DNA from: Niveispirillum sp. | Lineage (GTDB): Bacteria; Pseudomonadota; Alphaproteobacteria; Azospirillales; Azospirillaceae | Assembly: GCF_017996735.1 (NCBI RefSeq) | Contig: NZ_JAGOGJ010000002.1 | Location: forward strand, 124,001-188,000 | Length of the DNA: 64,000 bases | Reading direction: 5' to 3' | Shown here: positions 15,749-27,400 of the stretch, piece by piece | How the letters are laid out: the number at the start of each line of letters is the position of its first letter | Position numbering within the stretch: the first letter of the stretch is position 1 | Program-made: the position numbers and the translations under genes | Notes under the pieces: generated by a model | What the model was told of the DNA's origin: nothing | What the model saw: the letters and a program-made list of their open reading frames with translations, nothing else | Database searches by the model: none

Positions 15749-16600
15749 ATGAGTGACAGCGGCTTTTTTGTGCGATTCTGGGGCGTGCGCGGCAGCATCG
15801 CCACCACCGGTGCCGACACGCTGCGGTATGGCGGCAATACCACCTGCCTGGAAATGCGCTGCGGCCCGCACCTGCTGATCTTTGACGCCGGCACGGGCAT
15901 CCGGCTTCTGGGCGACGCTCTGGAGGCGACGGGAGAGCCGGTGACGGCCGACCTGTTCTTCACCCATTCCCATATCGACCATGTCGTCGGTTTCCCGTTC
16001 TTTTCCCCCTTCCATGACAAGCGCAGCCGCATCAGCCTGTGGGAAGGGCATCTGGGACCCGACCTGACGCTGGGCGGCGTGCTGGGCAGCCTGATGGCCG
16101 CCCCGCTGTTCCCGGTGCCGCTGCGCGGGCTGGAACGCTGCCTGGATTATCGGAAATTCATAGCCGGCCAGGTGCTGGAACCCCGGCCGGGCCTGGTGGT
16201 GCGCACCTGCCCCCTGAACCACCCCAACGGGGCCACGGGTTACCGGGTCGATTACCAGGGCCGGTCCATCTGCCTGATCACCGATACCGAACATCCGGCC
16301 CAGGGCCGGGACGAAACCATCGCCGATCTGGTGCGCGGCGCCGATGTCATGATCTATGATGCCAGCTATACCGATGCCGAATATGCCGACCATGTCGGCT
16401 GGGGCCATTCCACCTGGCAGGAGGCGCTGCGTCTGGCCGACCATGCCGGCGTGCGTCACCCGGTGATCTTCCATCACTGCCCCGACCGGACCGATGCCAT
16501 GCTGGACGAGATCGCCGCCGCCGCCCGCGCCCTGCATCCCGGCGCCCTGGTGGCGCGGGAGGGACAGGTCATCACACCGGAGGGTGAGCGGGTCCTTTAA
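15749..16600 (+). CDS. Metallo-beta-lactamase-fold hydrolase
   Basis: I choose ATG 15749 (MSDSGFFVRFWGVRGSIATT), where family similarity begins, giving 283 residues. The FWGVRGS opening followed by a YGGNTTCLE segment is characteristic of an MBL-fold hydrolase subgroup. The metal site is THSHIDH with His73, His75, Asp77 and His78; further ligands are the His in CPLNHPNG, the Asp in LITDTEH and the His in VIFHHCPD. The family includes phosphodiesterases and nucleases, so a role in breaking down a cyclic nucleotide is possible given the divergent cNMP-binding gene. That role is inference; substrate cannot be read from the sequence. Confidence 0.85.
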   Translation: MSDSGFFVRFWGVRGSIATTGADTLRYGGNTTCLEMRCGPHLLIFDAGTGIRLLGDALEATGEPVTADLFFTHSHIDHVVGFPFFSPFHDKRSRISLWEGHLGPDLTLGGVLGSLMAAPLFPVPLRGLERCLDYRKFIAGQVLEPRPGLVVRTCPLNHPNGATGYRVDYQGRSICLITDTEHPAQGRDETIADLVRGADVMIYDASYTDAEYADHVGWGHSTWQEALRLADHAGVRHPVIFHHCPDRTDAMLDEIAAAARALHPGALVAREGQVITPEGERVL

Positions 16601-16743
16601 GCCAGGCATCGGCCGGCATGCATTGACATGCGGCGTCAGTCATTTGCCAGTTACTATCAATAGTCGTATTTCTTCTCTATCACTTCTACAAATAACGCGA
16701 ACAATATCCGTGCGTTAATGCACAAACGGCTGGCGTAGCCAGT

Positions 16744-16793
16744 GCCTTCCGGCTTAAATCCTTCTCGCCATATCAGGGAAGGCCCGAAGAAGA
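16744..16793 (+). promoter_or_regulatory. Structured 5' leader of the two-partner secretion locus
   Basis: GCCTTCC at 16744-16750 is complementary to GGAAGGC at 16777-16783. The right arm contains GGAAGG, the best ribosome-binding candidate, 11 bases before the tpsB-type ATG at 16794. A second CCTTC at about 16760-16764 could pair with the same bases. A further hairpin CTGGC/GCCAG lies just upstream at 16730-16742. The gap from 16601 is notably AT-richer than its surroundings. Confidence 0.45.
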
Positions 16794-18479
16794 ATGCGAC
16801 GGCGGTTGGCAATTGCGGGGATGGCGGCCGTTCTGGCGCCGGCCGGGGCCGGTGCGCAGTCCGTTCCCGGTGGCCGGTTGCCCGGCAGTGTGGAGCCGGG
16901 CCGCCCCAGCATACCCGCGCCGCTGGAGGAAATGCGCAAGGCGCCCAAGGCACAGTTGCAGTTTTCCATCCCGGCGCAGCGCAAGGGCGCCCCCGCCGCC
17001 GGGGCCGGCGACCTGCGGTTCCCCCTATCCCGGGTCATCGTGGAAGGGGCCACGGTGTTCAACCCGGAAATGGAATTTGCCGAGGCCATCGCCGCCCTGA
17101 TCGCGCAGCCGGTGACCCTGGCCGATGTCGCCGCCTTGGCCGACCGTATCCAGGCACGCTATCTGGCTCTGGGCCATGGCCTGACCCGCGTGTTTGTGCC
17201 AGCGCAGGAATTGCGCGACCAGACCATCACCATCCGTGTCATCGAAGGCCATCTGGAACGCGCCCGGGTGGAAGGCGGGGGGCCGCGCGAACGGGCGCGG
17301 GTGGAGGCGCGGCTGGCCGATGCCCTGGCCGCGCGGCCGGCGCGCGTCGACCTGATCGAGCGCGGGCTGCTGCTGGTCGATGATCTGCCGGGCGTGACGG
17401 TCACGGGCCTGATACGACCGGGCGACAGTTTCGGGGCGGCCGAACTGCTGGTCGGGTATACGCAAACGCCTTATGCGCTGGTGGCCGGGGTCGGCAATCG
17501 CGGGTCGGAATTTGCCGGACCCTGGTCGGCCTTTGTCGATATCGCCGCCAATTCCCCCTTTGGCTTGGGTGAGCAACTGGGCCTGACCCTGTCTGCCACG
17601 CCGCAGATCCGCGAACAGCGGTCGGCCAATGGCCGCTGGGTGCAGCCGCTGGCCGGCAGCGGCCTGTCGCTGACCAGCAATGCCAATTATAGCCGGGGAC
17701 GGCCGGGGGCCGCGCTGAAACCCTTCGCGGTGGCCACCGAATCCTATGGCGCAGGACAGCGCCTGTCGCTGCCGCTGGTCCGGTCGCGGGCGCGCAATCT
17801 GAGTGTGGAGGCGGGGTGGAACGCGCAGACCGCGACCGTGGAGCTGCTGAACCTGCCCTTCAGCCGTGACCGGTGGCGCAGTGTGGACGCCAGGATCAGC
17901 TATAGCGAGATGAAGTTCCTGGGGGGCGACCTGTTCGCCCAGGCCGGGGTGACACAGGGGCTGGATGTGGCCGGTGCAACCGGGCGGGGGGATCGTGAGG
18001 CCAGCCGCCTGCGGCCCGATCCCTGGTATATGAAGGTCAATGGGGAAATCGCCTATGGCCGGCGCCTGCCCGCCGATATCACCGCCACCCTGACGGTGGC
18101 CGGGCAATATACGCCCGACACGCTGCTGGCCGGCGAGGAATTCGCGCTGGGCGGCAGCCGATTCGGGCGCGGCTATAATGGTGGTGACCTGTCGGGGCCC
18201 AACGGGGTGGGGGCCGGCCTGGAACTGCGCCGCGCCTGGAATCCGGGGGTGGAGCAGGTGGACGGCGTGACCTTCTATGGCTTTGTCGATACGGGCCGGG
18301 TCTGGGACAGCGTGGCGGCCAGCACGCATCTGTTGTCGGCCGGCGGCGGCGTGCGCCTGGGGCTGCTGGGCAAGGCCAGCCTGTCGGCTGAACTGGCCCG
18401 CACCCTGCGGTCCCTGCCCCTGCCGGGGGCCGAGGGACAGCGGACAGGTCTGTTCATCGACCTGACGGTCCAGATCTGA
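16794..18479 (+). CDS. Two-partner secretion outer-membrane transporter (TpsB, ShlB/FhaC family)
   Basis: A 561-residue protein with a clear signal peptide (MRRRLAIAGMAAVLAPAGAG, cut near AQS). A proline-rich linker leads to POTRA domains (FPLSRVIVEGATVF near residue 80, then a segment with LTRVFVPAQ and TIRVIEGHLE), followed by a 16-strand barrel. The L6-loop signature appears as FGRGYNGG near residue 463, close to the usual VRGY. It should thread its partner exoprotein across the outer membrane. The partner gene begins 11 bases after its stop, the classic tpsB-tpsA order. Expression probably starts in the AT-rich gap 16601-16793 and may be controlled at the leader hairpin. Confidence 0.93.
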   Translation: MRRRLAIAGMAAVLAPAGAGAQSVPGGRLPGSVEPGRPSIPAPLEEMRKAPKAQLQFSIPAQRKGAPAAGAGDLRFPLSRVIVEGATVFNPEMEFAEAIAALIAQPVTLADVAALADRIQARYLALGHGLTRVFVPAQELRDQTITIRVIEGHLERARVEGGGPRERARVEARLADALAARPARVDLIERGLLLVDDLPGVTVTGLIRPGDSFGAAELLVGYTQTPYALVAGVGNRGSEFAGPWSAFVDIAANSPFGLGEQLGLTLSATPQIREQRSANGRWVQPLAGSGLSLTSNANYSRGRPGAALKPFAVATESYGAGQRLSLPLVRSRARNLSVEAGWNAQTATVELLNLPFSRDRWRSVDARISYSEMKFLGGDLFAQAGVTQGLDVAGATGRGDREASRLRPDPWYMKVNGEIAYGRRLPADITATLTVAGQYTPDTLLAGEEFALGGSRFGRGYNGGDLSGPNGVGAGLELRRAWNPGVEQVDGVTFYGFVDTGRVWDSVAASTHLLSAGGGVRLGLLGKASLSAELARTLRSLPLPGAEGQRTGLFIDLTVQI

Positions 18480-18490
18480 GGGCGGGCGGC

Positions 18491-21400
18491 ATGGCAACGG
18501 CGCGGCAACAGGGAAACGGGCACAGGCGATGGGGGCGGGGATTCCGCGCCCTGACGCTGGCTTCCGTCTTCACCCTGCCGGCGGCGGCACAGACGCCCGG
18601 CCCCACGCCGCAGGGCGGGACCGTCACCGTGGGGACGGCCGGGATCAGCAGCCAGGGCAGCCAGACCCTGATCAACCAGACCAGCGATCGCGCCCTGATC
18701 GACTGGCGCCGCTTTGATATCGGCAAGGATGCGTCGGTGGCGGTGACCCAGCCGGGGGCGGGGTCCATTCTGGTCAACCGCGTGACCGGTAGCGGGGCAG
18801 GCACCAGGATCGACGGTTCGCTGACCGCCAACGGCCAGGTGGTGGTGATCGACAAGGCGGGTGTGGTGATCGGGCGCGGGGCGCGGGTGGATGCCGGCGC
18901 CTTTCTGGCCACCACGGCCGATATCGACAATGCGGATTTTGCCGCCGGGCGCCTGACCTTCGGCAAGGCCGGGCAGGCGGGGGCCGCCATCATCAATGAG
19001 GGCACGATCCGCGTGGCCGATGGCGGCTATGCCGTGCTGGCCGCGCCCGATGTGCGCAATAGCGGCGTGGTGGAGGCCCGGCTGGGCCGTGTCGTCCTGG
19101 CCGGCACGGAACGGTTCACGCTGGATCTGGCGGGTGACGGTCTGCTGCGGTTTGAACTGCCGGCCGATCTGGCGGGCCGCGTGGTCAATGAGGGCAGCGT
19201 CACGGGCGCACAGGTCCTGATGACGGCGCGGGCGGCGCGCGACGGCATGGCCGGGGTGGTGAATGCCGGCGGGTTGGTGGAGGCCACGACCGCGCAGGAA
19301 GTGGATGGCCGCATCATCATCGGCGGGGAGGGGACGGAGACCGAGGTCACCGGGACCCTGCGGGCGGCGGGCGGGGCCATCGACATTCTGGGCGACCGGG
19401 TGGCGCTGACCGGGGCGCTGGTCGAGGCCAGTGGCGCCGGTGATGGCGGACAGGTGCGGATCGGCGGGGATTTCCAGGGCGGCGGCGACCTGCACCGCGC
19501 CCGTACCACCCGCATCGATGCCGACAGCAGCATCCGGGCCGATGGGGCGGCGGGGGCGGGCGGGCGTGTCATCGTCTGGTCCGACGGGCGCACGGATTAC
19601 GCGGGCGCGATCAGCGCACGCGGCGCCAGTGATGGCGGCTTTGCCGAAGTGTCGGGCAAGGGCAGCCTGCGCTTTGCAGGTAAGGCCGATCTGGCGGGTG
19701 GGGCGGGCGGCAAGGCGGGCCAATTGCTGCTGGACCCCACCAACATCACCATCGGCACCGTTGCCGATGTGGATGGAACGGGCGCGCAGGATGACGATAT
19801 CCCCGCCAACGGCACCATCGGATCGGGCGATTATGGCAGCGTCACCAGCCTGATCACCGCCAGCGCCATTGCCAGCCTGCTGAACAACGGCACCAGCGTG
19901 ACGCTGACCGCCAGCAATGACATCAATGTCAACAATTCCATCGCCAAGACGGGCGGCACCGGCGCCACCCTGTCCCTGACGGCGGGGCGGGACCTGAGCT
20001 TTGCGTCGGGTGTGGGGGTGACGTCCAGCAGCGGCAGCCTGTCCATGGGCTTCACCGCCGGCCGGTCTGTCACCGCCACCAATGGCAGCTTCACCAGCAA
20101 TGGCGGCAGTATCACCGTCACCGCCACCGGAACGGGGGCCATGACGGGTATCAACCTGTCGGGTGTCAGCATCGCCGCCGGGTGGGGTGGCTTGTCGCTG
20201 ACCGGTACGGGCAGCATGGCCGGCGTCCGTCTGGCCGGCAATACCCAGCTTTCGACCGGCACTGGTAATCTGTCCGTGACCGGTAATGGCGTCATCGGTG
20301 TGGATTTTGCCTATGCCACGGCCAGCAGCACAGGCGCCGGCACGATCGGCATCACGGGCACGGCGCAGGGCGGCAGCACGGATGCCGTGGGCATCCGGCT
20401 GGATGGCGGTAGCGGCGGGGGCATCGGCAGCAATGGCGGCACCGTCACCCTGACCGGTGCGGGGGCCGGCAGCAGCGGCAGCGCCAACCATGGCGTGCTG
20501 CTGACGGGCGGATTCGCGGTGTCGGCAGGGTCGGGCAACCTTTCGGTCACGGCCACGGGCGGGTCGGGCAGTGTCGGCCTGGCCATCGATGGCAGCGGCA
20601 CCTTCGGCGGCGGCTCGCAATCGGGCACGGTCACCCTGTCGTCCAACGCCATGTCCCTGTCCGGGGGCACGGTGCGGTCATCGGGCCGCGTGCAGGTGCG
20701 GACGCAGAGCAATGGCACCAACCTGATCATCGGCGGCACCGACGACACGCAGGGGCTGGCCCTGTCCACGACGGAACTGGGCACCATCAATGCCGGCACC
20801 CTGACCCTTGGCCATGATCAGCATACCGGCAGCGTCAGCGTCACGGCCAACCCGTCCACCACGGGTATCGGGGCCCTGGAACTGGTCAGCAACAGCCTGA
20901 GCCTGGGCAGCGCCATCACCGGTCTGCTGGAAAATTTCCTGAACGCCGGCAAGAACGCGACGGTGCTGACCACCGGGTCCATGATTATCGCCGACAGCAT
21001 CGCCAAGAGCGCCGGTACGGACGCCATCCTGACCCTGCGGGCCGGTGGCGACCTGACCTTCAGCAGCGCCATCGGCGTGACATCCAGCAGCAACAAGCTG
21101 TCCATGGACTTCACCGGCGGCTATGGCGGGACGGGCAGCCTCAGCACCACGGGCACCGGCAGCTTCACCAGCAATGGCGGCAATATCGGCTTTGCCGGGC
21201 GCACCGGCCTGTCCCTGAACAGCAGCGCCGTGAGCGCCGGGGCCGGTACCATCACCCTGGCCGGCGGCGATATCGCCCTGTCCGCCACCTCCATCACCAG
21301 CAGCGACCGCGTCATCCTGCGCCCCTATGCGGCGGACGGGCAGATGAGTTTCGGCGGGTCCACATCCGGCGTGGCCAATGTCTCCCAGGCTGAACTGAAC

Positions 21401-24400
21401 CAGATCAGTGCCGGGGTGATCCGGCTGGGCGCCCTGGATGGCGGCAATCTGGTGATCAGCAGCGCGCTGAGCCATGCCAGCGACACGGTGGAACTGGCCA
21501 GCGGCGGGAATGTGACGCAGACGGCCGATATCAATGTGGCCAACCTGTCGCTGCTGGGCACAGGCACCCATACGCTGACGCGCAGCGGCAACAGCGTCAC
21601 CAGTCTGGCCGCCAATACCGGCACTATCGATTTCCGGTCCGGGTCGTCCTTTGCCGTCGGCACGGTGGCGGGCACGACGGGCATCACCTTCACCGGCAAT
21701 GCCAGCCTCTATGCCTCTGCGGCTCTGGTAACGCTGGGCCAGACGGCAACCTATGCCGGGGCGGGCACGGGCACCCTGACCCTGTCCGGCGACATTGATG
21801 TGACGGTGTCGGCCAATGCCGGCGTATCGAACAATGGCAAGCTGAATATCGTGCTGGCCGCCGACGGCAATGCCGCCGGCTCCTCCGGCCGTGTCGCCAT
21901 CAGCAATGCCAGCCTGTCCACCAATGGCGGCGCCATCACCATCGGCAGCGGGGCCACCCCCGCCACCCGCGCGGCGGAGGGCAAGGCGGATACCGGCATC
22001 GGCGTCAACATCCTGTCCAGCACCCTGAACAGCGGGACGGGCGGCACTATCCTGATCAATGGCGACGGCGCCCCCAGCGGCACCAACAGCGCCACCGGCA
22101 TCGGCATCAATATCTCGGCCAGCAGCCTGATCGCCGCCGGTTCGGGCACCATCACGCTGAATGGCAAGGGCGGGGCCGGCAACAGCCTGACGGCCGGCAT
22201 CGCCATCGGGAATGGTAGCACGATCCGCACCGCCAGCGGCGCGCTGGCCCTGAACGGCGAGCAGGCATCATCCGGCAGCAACCGGTACGCCATTCTGCTG
22301 CGCGATGATCCCACGACGCGCAGCGCCATCTATTCCACCAACAGCGGCGGGGTGGAACTGAAGGCCACGGGCACGGATGGCCGCATTTCCGCCAATGGCG
22401 GCACGGGTGACAGCAGCCGCGCCTATATCGGCTGGGACGGCACCAATGCCTATGCCGGCACCGTGACCCTGACGGCCGACAATATGGTCCTGACCAGCGC
22501 CACCGGCACGGCCGCCATCAGCATCGGCGGGTCGGGCACCCTGATCCTGAAACCGGTCAGCACCGGCGCCAGCATCGGCGTGGGCGACGGGGCCATCGGC
22601 GGCAACGACCTGGAACTGGGTCAGGCGGAACTGGATACGCTGCGCGCCGGGTTCGGCAGCATCGTGGTCGGCCAATCCACCGGCACGGGCACTGTCACCG
22701 TGTCGGGCGCCAGTTTCAAGGACAATACCACCATCCAGGGCGGGACCGGGGCCGTCACCATTGCCGGCGCCCTGTCCACCGGCACGGGCGGCGATGCCGG
22801 CACCCTGTCGCTGGAAACCAAGGGGCTGCTGACCATCAGCGCCGCCATCACCACCCAGAACCAGAATATCACCCTGACGGCGGACAGGCTGGCCCTGACG
22901 GGCAGCGTCAATGCCGGCACGGCCACCGCCACGCTGACCGTGGCCACGGCGTCGCGCGCCATTGACCTGGGGTCCACCACCAATGCGGCCGGCGCGCTGG
23001 AGATTTCGGCGGCGGAACTGAATCTGGTGACGGCGGGGGTGATCCGGGTGGGGGCTGCCAATGCCGGCGCCATCAATGTGAGCCAGAATATCGCGCCGAC
23101 CGGCAGCAGCACCCTGCATCTGCGCAGCGGCGGGGGGATCAGCCAGAGCGGCAGCATCACGGTCAGCAATCTGGCCGTGACGGCGGGCGGCACGGTGGCG
23201 CTGGCCTCCGTCAATAATGACGTCACCAGCCTTGCCGTCAGCGCCAGCAACCAGACTATGGCCTGGCGCGATGATAGCGGCTTTGTCATCGCGACGGTGG
23301 ATGGGGTGGCGGGCGCCAGCCTGGGCACGGGCACGCTGAGCCTGACCAGCACGGGGGCGGTCACGCAGACGGCGGCCATCGGTGCCGCGGGTCTGGCCCT
23401 GACTGGGGTGGGGGGCGCCTACACATTGGCCCATGCGTCCAACGCCGTCTCCACCATCGCTGCCGATACCGGATCGGTCGATGTGGGGGTGTCGGGGGCG
23501 GCCAGTATCGGCACGGCCGGGTCGGTGACGGGGATCACCACCACCGGCACGGTCAAGCTGAGCAGCGGCGGCAACCTGACCCTTGCGGCGGGGGCGGCGG
23601 TGTCGGCCACCGGCACGGGCGACGCCCTGGTCCTGGCTGCCAATGGCACCTTCACCAATAATGGCGGGGCCACTTCTTTGTCCGTGTCGGGCGGCGGGCG
23701 GTTCCTGGTCTTCTCTGCCTCCCCCCTGACCAGCAGCACGGGCGGGGTCGATGCCCTGCCCTATTACAACCGTGCCTTCACCTTCACCGACCGCACCTAT
23801 ACGGCGCTGACCAACACGGGCAACCGCTTCGTCTATGCCTATGCCCCCACCCTGACCGTGACGCCCGATGCGGTGAACCAGACCTATTCGGGGGCCACCT
23901 TCACCGGTTCAGCCTATACGATCACCGGACTGGTCACGGGTGACACGCTTTCCAATGCCGTCAGCGGGACGGCTTCCATCAGCGGGTCGGGCCGCAATGC
24001 TGGCACCTATACCCTGACGGCGGGGGTGGGGACGCTGGTGTCCGACCTGGGATACGGGTTCAGCTATGGCACCGGCACCCTGAGTGTGGCGCGCAAGGAC
24101 CTGACCTATGCGGTGGCCAATGGCAGTTCCACCTATGGCACCTTGGCCACGAACGGGGCCGTCACCCTGACCGGTGTCGTGGACGGGGACAGAGTGGCGG
24201 GCACCGTCACCACCTGGCGCGGACCCAACGCGGAAACCCTGGCCATCCGTACCGATGTGGGCAGCCTGACCCAGAAGGTCACGGACTTGACCGGCACCGA
24301 TGCCGGCAATTACCAGATCGCGGCATCGGGCAATAGTGACGGCACCCTGACCATCGGACAGAAGGCCCTGACCTATGTCATCGATGCCGCCAATTCCATC

Positions 24401-27400
24401 TATGGCACGCTGGCCACGCTGGGCGGCGCCACACTGACCGGGGTGGTGGAGGGCGATGAGGTCAGCACCAGCGTCGGCCTGTCGGGTGTCACGCATGAGG
24501 CGCGGCTGGCCGCCGGCTCCTATGACCAGACAGTGACGCTGGGCGGGACCGATTCCGGCAATTACAGTCTGGCCGCCACGGGCAACAGCATCGGCCAACT
24601 GACGGTGGCGCGCAAGACGCTGACCTATGCCATCACCGATGTCGACAGCATCTATGGCACGCTGGCCACCCTGTCCACGCCCAGCCTGACGGGCGTGCTG
24701 ATGGGCGATACGGTGGCGGTGGCCGCCCAACTGCAAAGCGGGACCCTGTCGGCGCGGTTGGCGGCGGGGGATTATACGCTGGTGGCGGGTGACCTGACGG
24801 GGGTGTCCGCCGCCAATTATGTGCTGGCCGGCAGCGGGCATACGACCGGTACCCTGCGCGTGGCCCGCAAGAGCCTGACGGCCACCATCGCGGCGGTGAC
24901 CAGCACCTATGGCACGGCGGCCAGTACCGGGGCCGTCACCTTCACCGGCGTTCTGGAGGGCGACACGGTCGGCGCCAGCGTGGTCGTGTCGGGCACGGGC
25001 GGCACCGTGACCCTGATCCCCACCCTGGATGCGGGGGCCTATACACAGACGGTAATGGGCCTGACGGGCAGTTCCGCCACCAATTACGAATTGACGGGCG
25101 GACCGGTCACGGCTGGGCTGACCGTCAACCGCAAGGACCTGACCTATCGCGTTGCTAATGGCACTGTCACCTATGGCACCCTGGCCGGCAATGGGGCCGT
25201 GACCTTTACGGGCGTGGTTGATGGCGACACCGTCGCCGGCACCGTCACCACCTATCGCGGCGCCACGGAGGAAACGCTGGCCGTCCGCACCCCGGTCGGG
25301 ACCTTGACGCAGAAGGTCACGGCCCTGACCGGCGCCGATGCCGGCAATTACCAGATCGCGGCGTCGGGCCATACGGATGGTGTGCTGACCATCACGCAGA
25401 AGGCCCTGACCTATGTCGTCACGGCCGCCAATTCCGTTTACGGCACGCTGGCCACGCTGGGCACGGGCACCCTGACCGGGGTGGTGGAGGGCGACAGTGT
25501 AACCGGCATTGTCAGCCTGTCGAATGCCGCGCATGAGGCCAAGCTGGCGGCCGGCACCTATGACCAGATGCTGACGCTGACGGGCAGCGATTCCGCCAAT
25601 TACAGCCTCTCCACCACCGGCAACAGCCTGGGCCAACTGACGGTGGCGCGCAAGGCGCTGACCTATTCCATCGCCGATGTGGCCGGCACCTATGGCACGC
25701 AGGCGACGCTGTCCACGCCCGACCTGTCCGGGGTGGTGGAGGGCGACGTGATCACGGCGCCGGCCCTGCTGCAGGGTGGAACGCTGTCCGACCGGCTGGC
25801 CGCCGGTTCCTATACGCTGGTGCTGGGCGATCTGACGGGGGCGGCCGCCGGCAATTATATCGTGCTGGGCGAAGGCAACCGCGATGGCACCCTGGTCGTG
25901 TCGCCAAAACGGCTGATTGCCAGCATCGAAAGCGTCACCGGCACCTATGGTCAGGCGATCGAAACCGGAACCGTGACGCTGGACGGACTGCTGACCGGTG
26001 ACGATGTGCGCACGGGTCTGGTGGTCGAAGGCGGTGGCGGGACCGTCACGGTGGGGCCGACATTGGGGGCCGGCACCTATACCCAGCGGATCACGGGGAT
26101 CATGGGTGGGGATGTGGCCAACTATGTCCTGGCGGATGGTCCGGCCCTGACCGCCTCCCTGATCGTGACGCCCGCCTTATTGACGGTGAAGGCTGATGAC
26201 CTGACCCGTATCTATGGCGCGGCGGACCCGGCCCTGACCTATACCGCGACGGGCCTTGTCAATGGCGACGGTCTGACCGGCAGCCTGACGCGCGATGCGG
26301 GCAAGAATGTCGGCACCTATGCCATCGGGCAGGGCAGCCTGACGGCCGGGGCCAATTATACGATCAGTTTCCAGGCCGGGACCCTGACCATCGATCCGGC
26401 GCCGTTGAGCATCATCGCCGCATCGGCGGTGAAAACCTATGGTCAAGCCGATCCTTCCCTGTCCTATAGCGTGACTGGTCTGGTCGATGGCGATGGGTTG
26501 ACGGGCAATCTGGTGCGCGCGGCGGGCCGGGATGCCGGCACCTATGCCATCGAACAGGGCAGCCTGTCGGCCGGCGCCAACTATACGATCAATTTCCAGG
26601 CCGGGACCCTGACCATCGACCCGGCACCATTGAGCATCATTGCCGCGTCGGCGGTGAAAACCTATGGCCAAGCCGATCCATCCTTCACCTATAGCGTGAC
26701 CGGTCTGGTCGATGGTGATAGTTTGACGGGCAATCTGGTGCGGGATGCGGGCAAGGATGCCGGCACCTATGCCATCGGCCAGGGCAGCCTGTCGGCCGGC
26801 GCCAATTACACGGTCAGTTTCCAGGCGGGGACCCTGACCATCAATCCGGCGGCGCTGACCATCATTGCCGGATCGGCCGCCAAGACCTATGGCGATGCCG
26901 ATCCCACCCTGTCCTATGCCGCATCCGGTCTGGTGCAAGGCGATGGATTGACCGGTGCGTTGAGCCGTGCGGGCGGGGAGAATGTGGGGACCTATGCCAT
27001 CGGCCAGGGCAGCCTGTCGGCCGGGGCCAATTATGTGGTCACGTTCCAGGGTGGGGAACTGACCGTCACGCCCGCGGCCCTGAGTGTGACGGCCAATGCC
27101 GTGACCCGTGCCTATCTGGATGCCGATCCGGACCTGACCTATGGTGTGTCGGGGCTGAAACGCGGGGATGCGGCGGCGGCTGTCCTGTCCGGCACCCTGT
27201 CGCGGGCGGCGGGGGAGGATGTCGGCACCTATGCCATCACCCAGGGCAGCCTGACCGCCAATGCCAATTACACGCTGAGCTTCACCGGCGCCGACCTGCG
27301 GATCACGCCGGCCAGCCTGATCCTGTCGGTCGTGGCGGCCAATGCCAGCAAGATCTATGGCGATGATGATCCGGTTTTCGGCTACACGGCCAGCGGGTTG

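Noticed and set aside
16623..16651. TTGACA as -35 of a tpsB promoter
   Set aside because: No acceptable -10 is found 16-18 bases downstream; the AT-rich region may hold a promoter, but I cannot place it.
16711..16793. Possible c-di-GMP (GEMM-I) riboswitch before tpsB
   Set aside because: GCACAAACGG and CCGGCTTAAA are reminiscent of GEMM segments, but the conserved GACGCAAAGC core and tetraloop-receptor parts are missing. Kept only as a structured leader.
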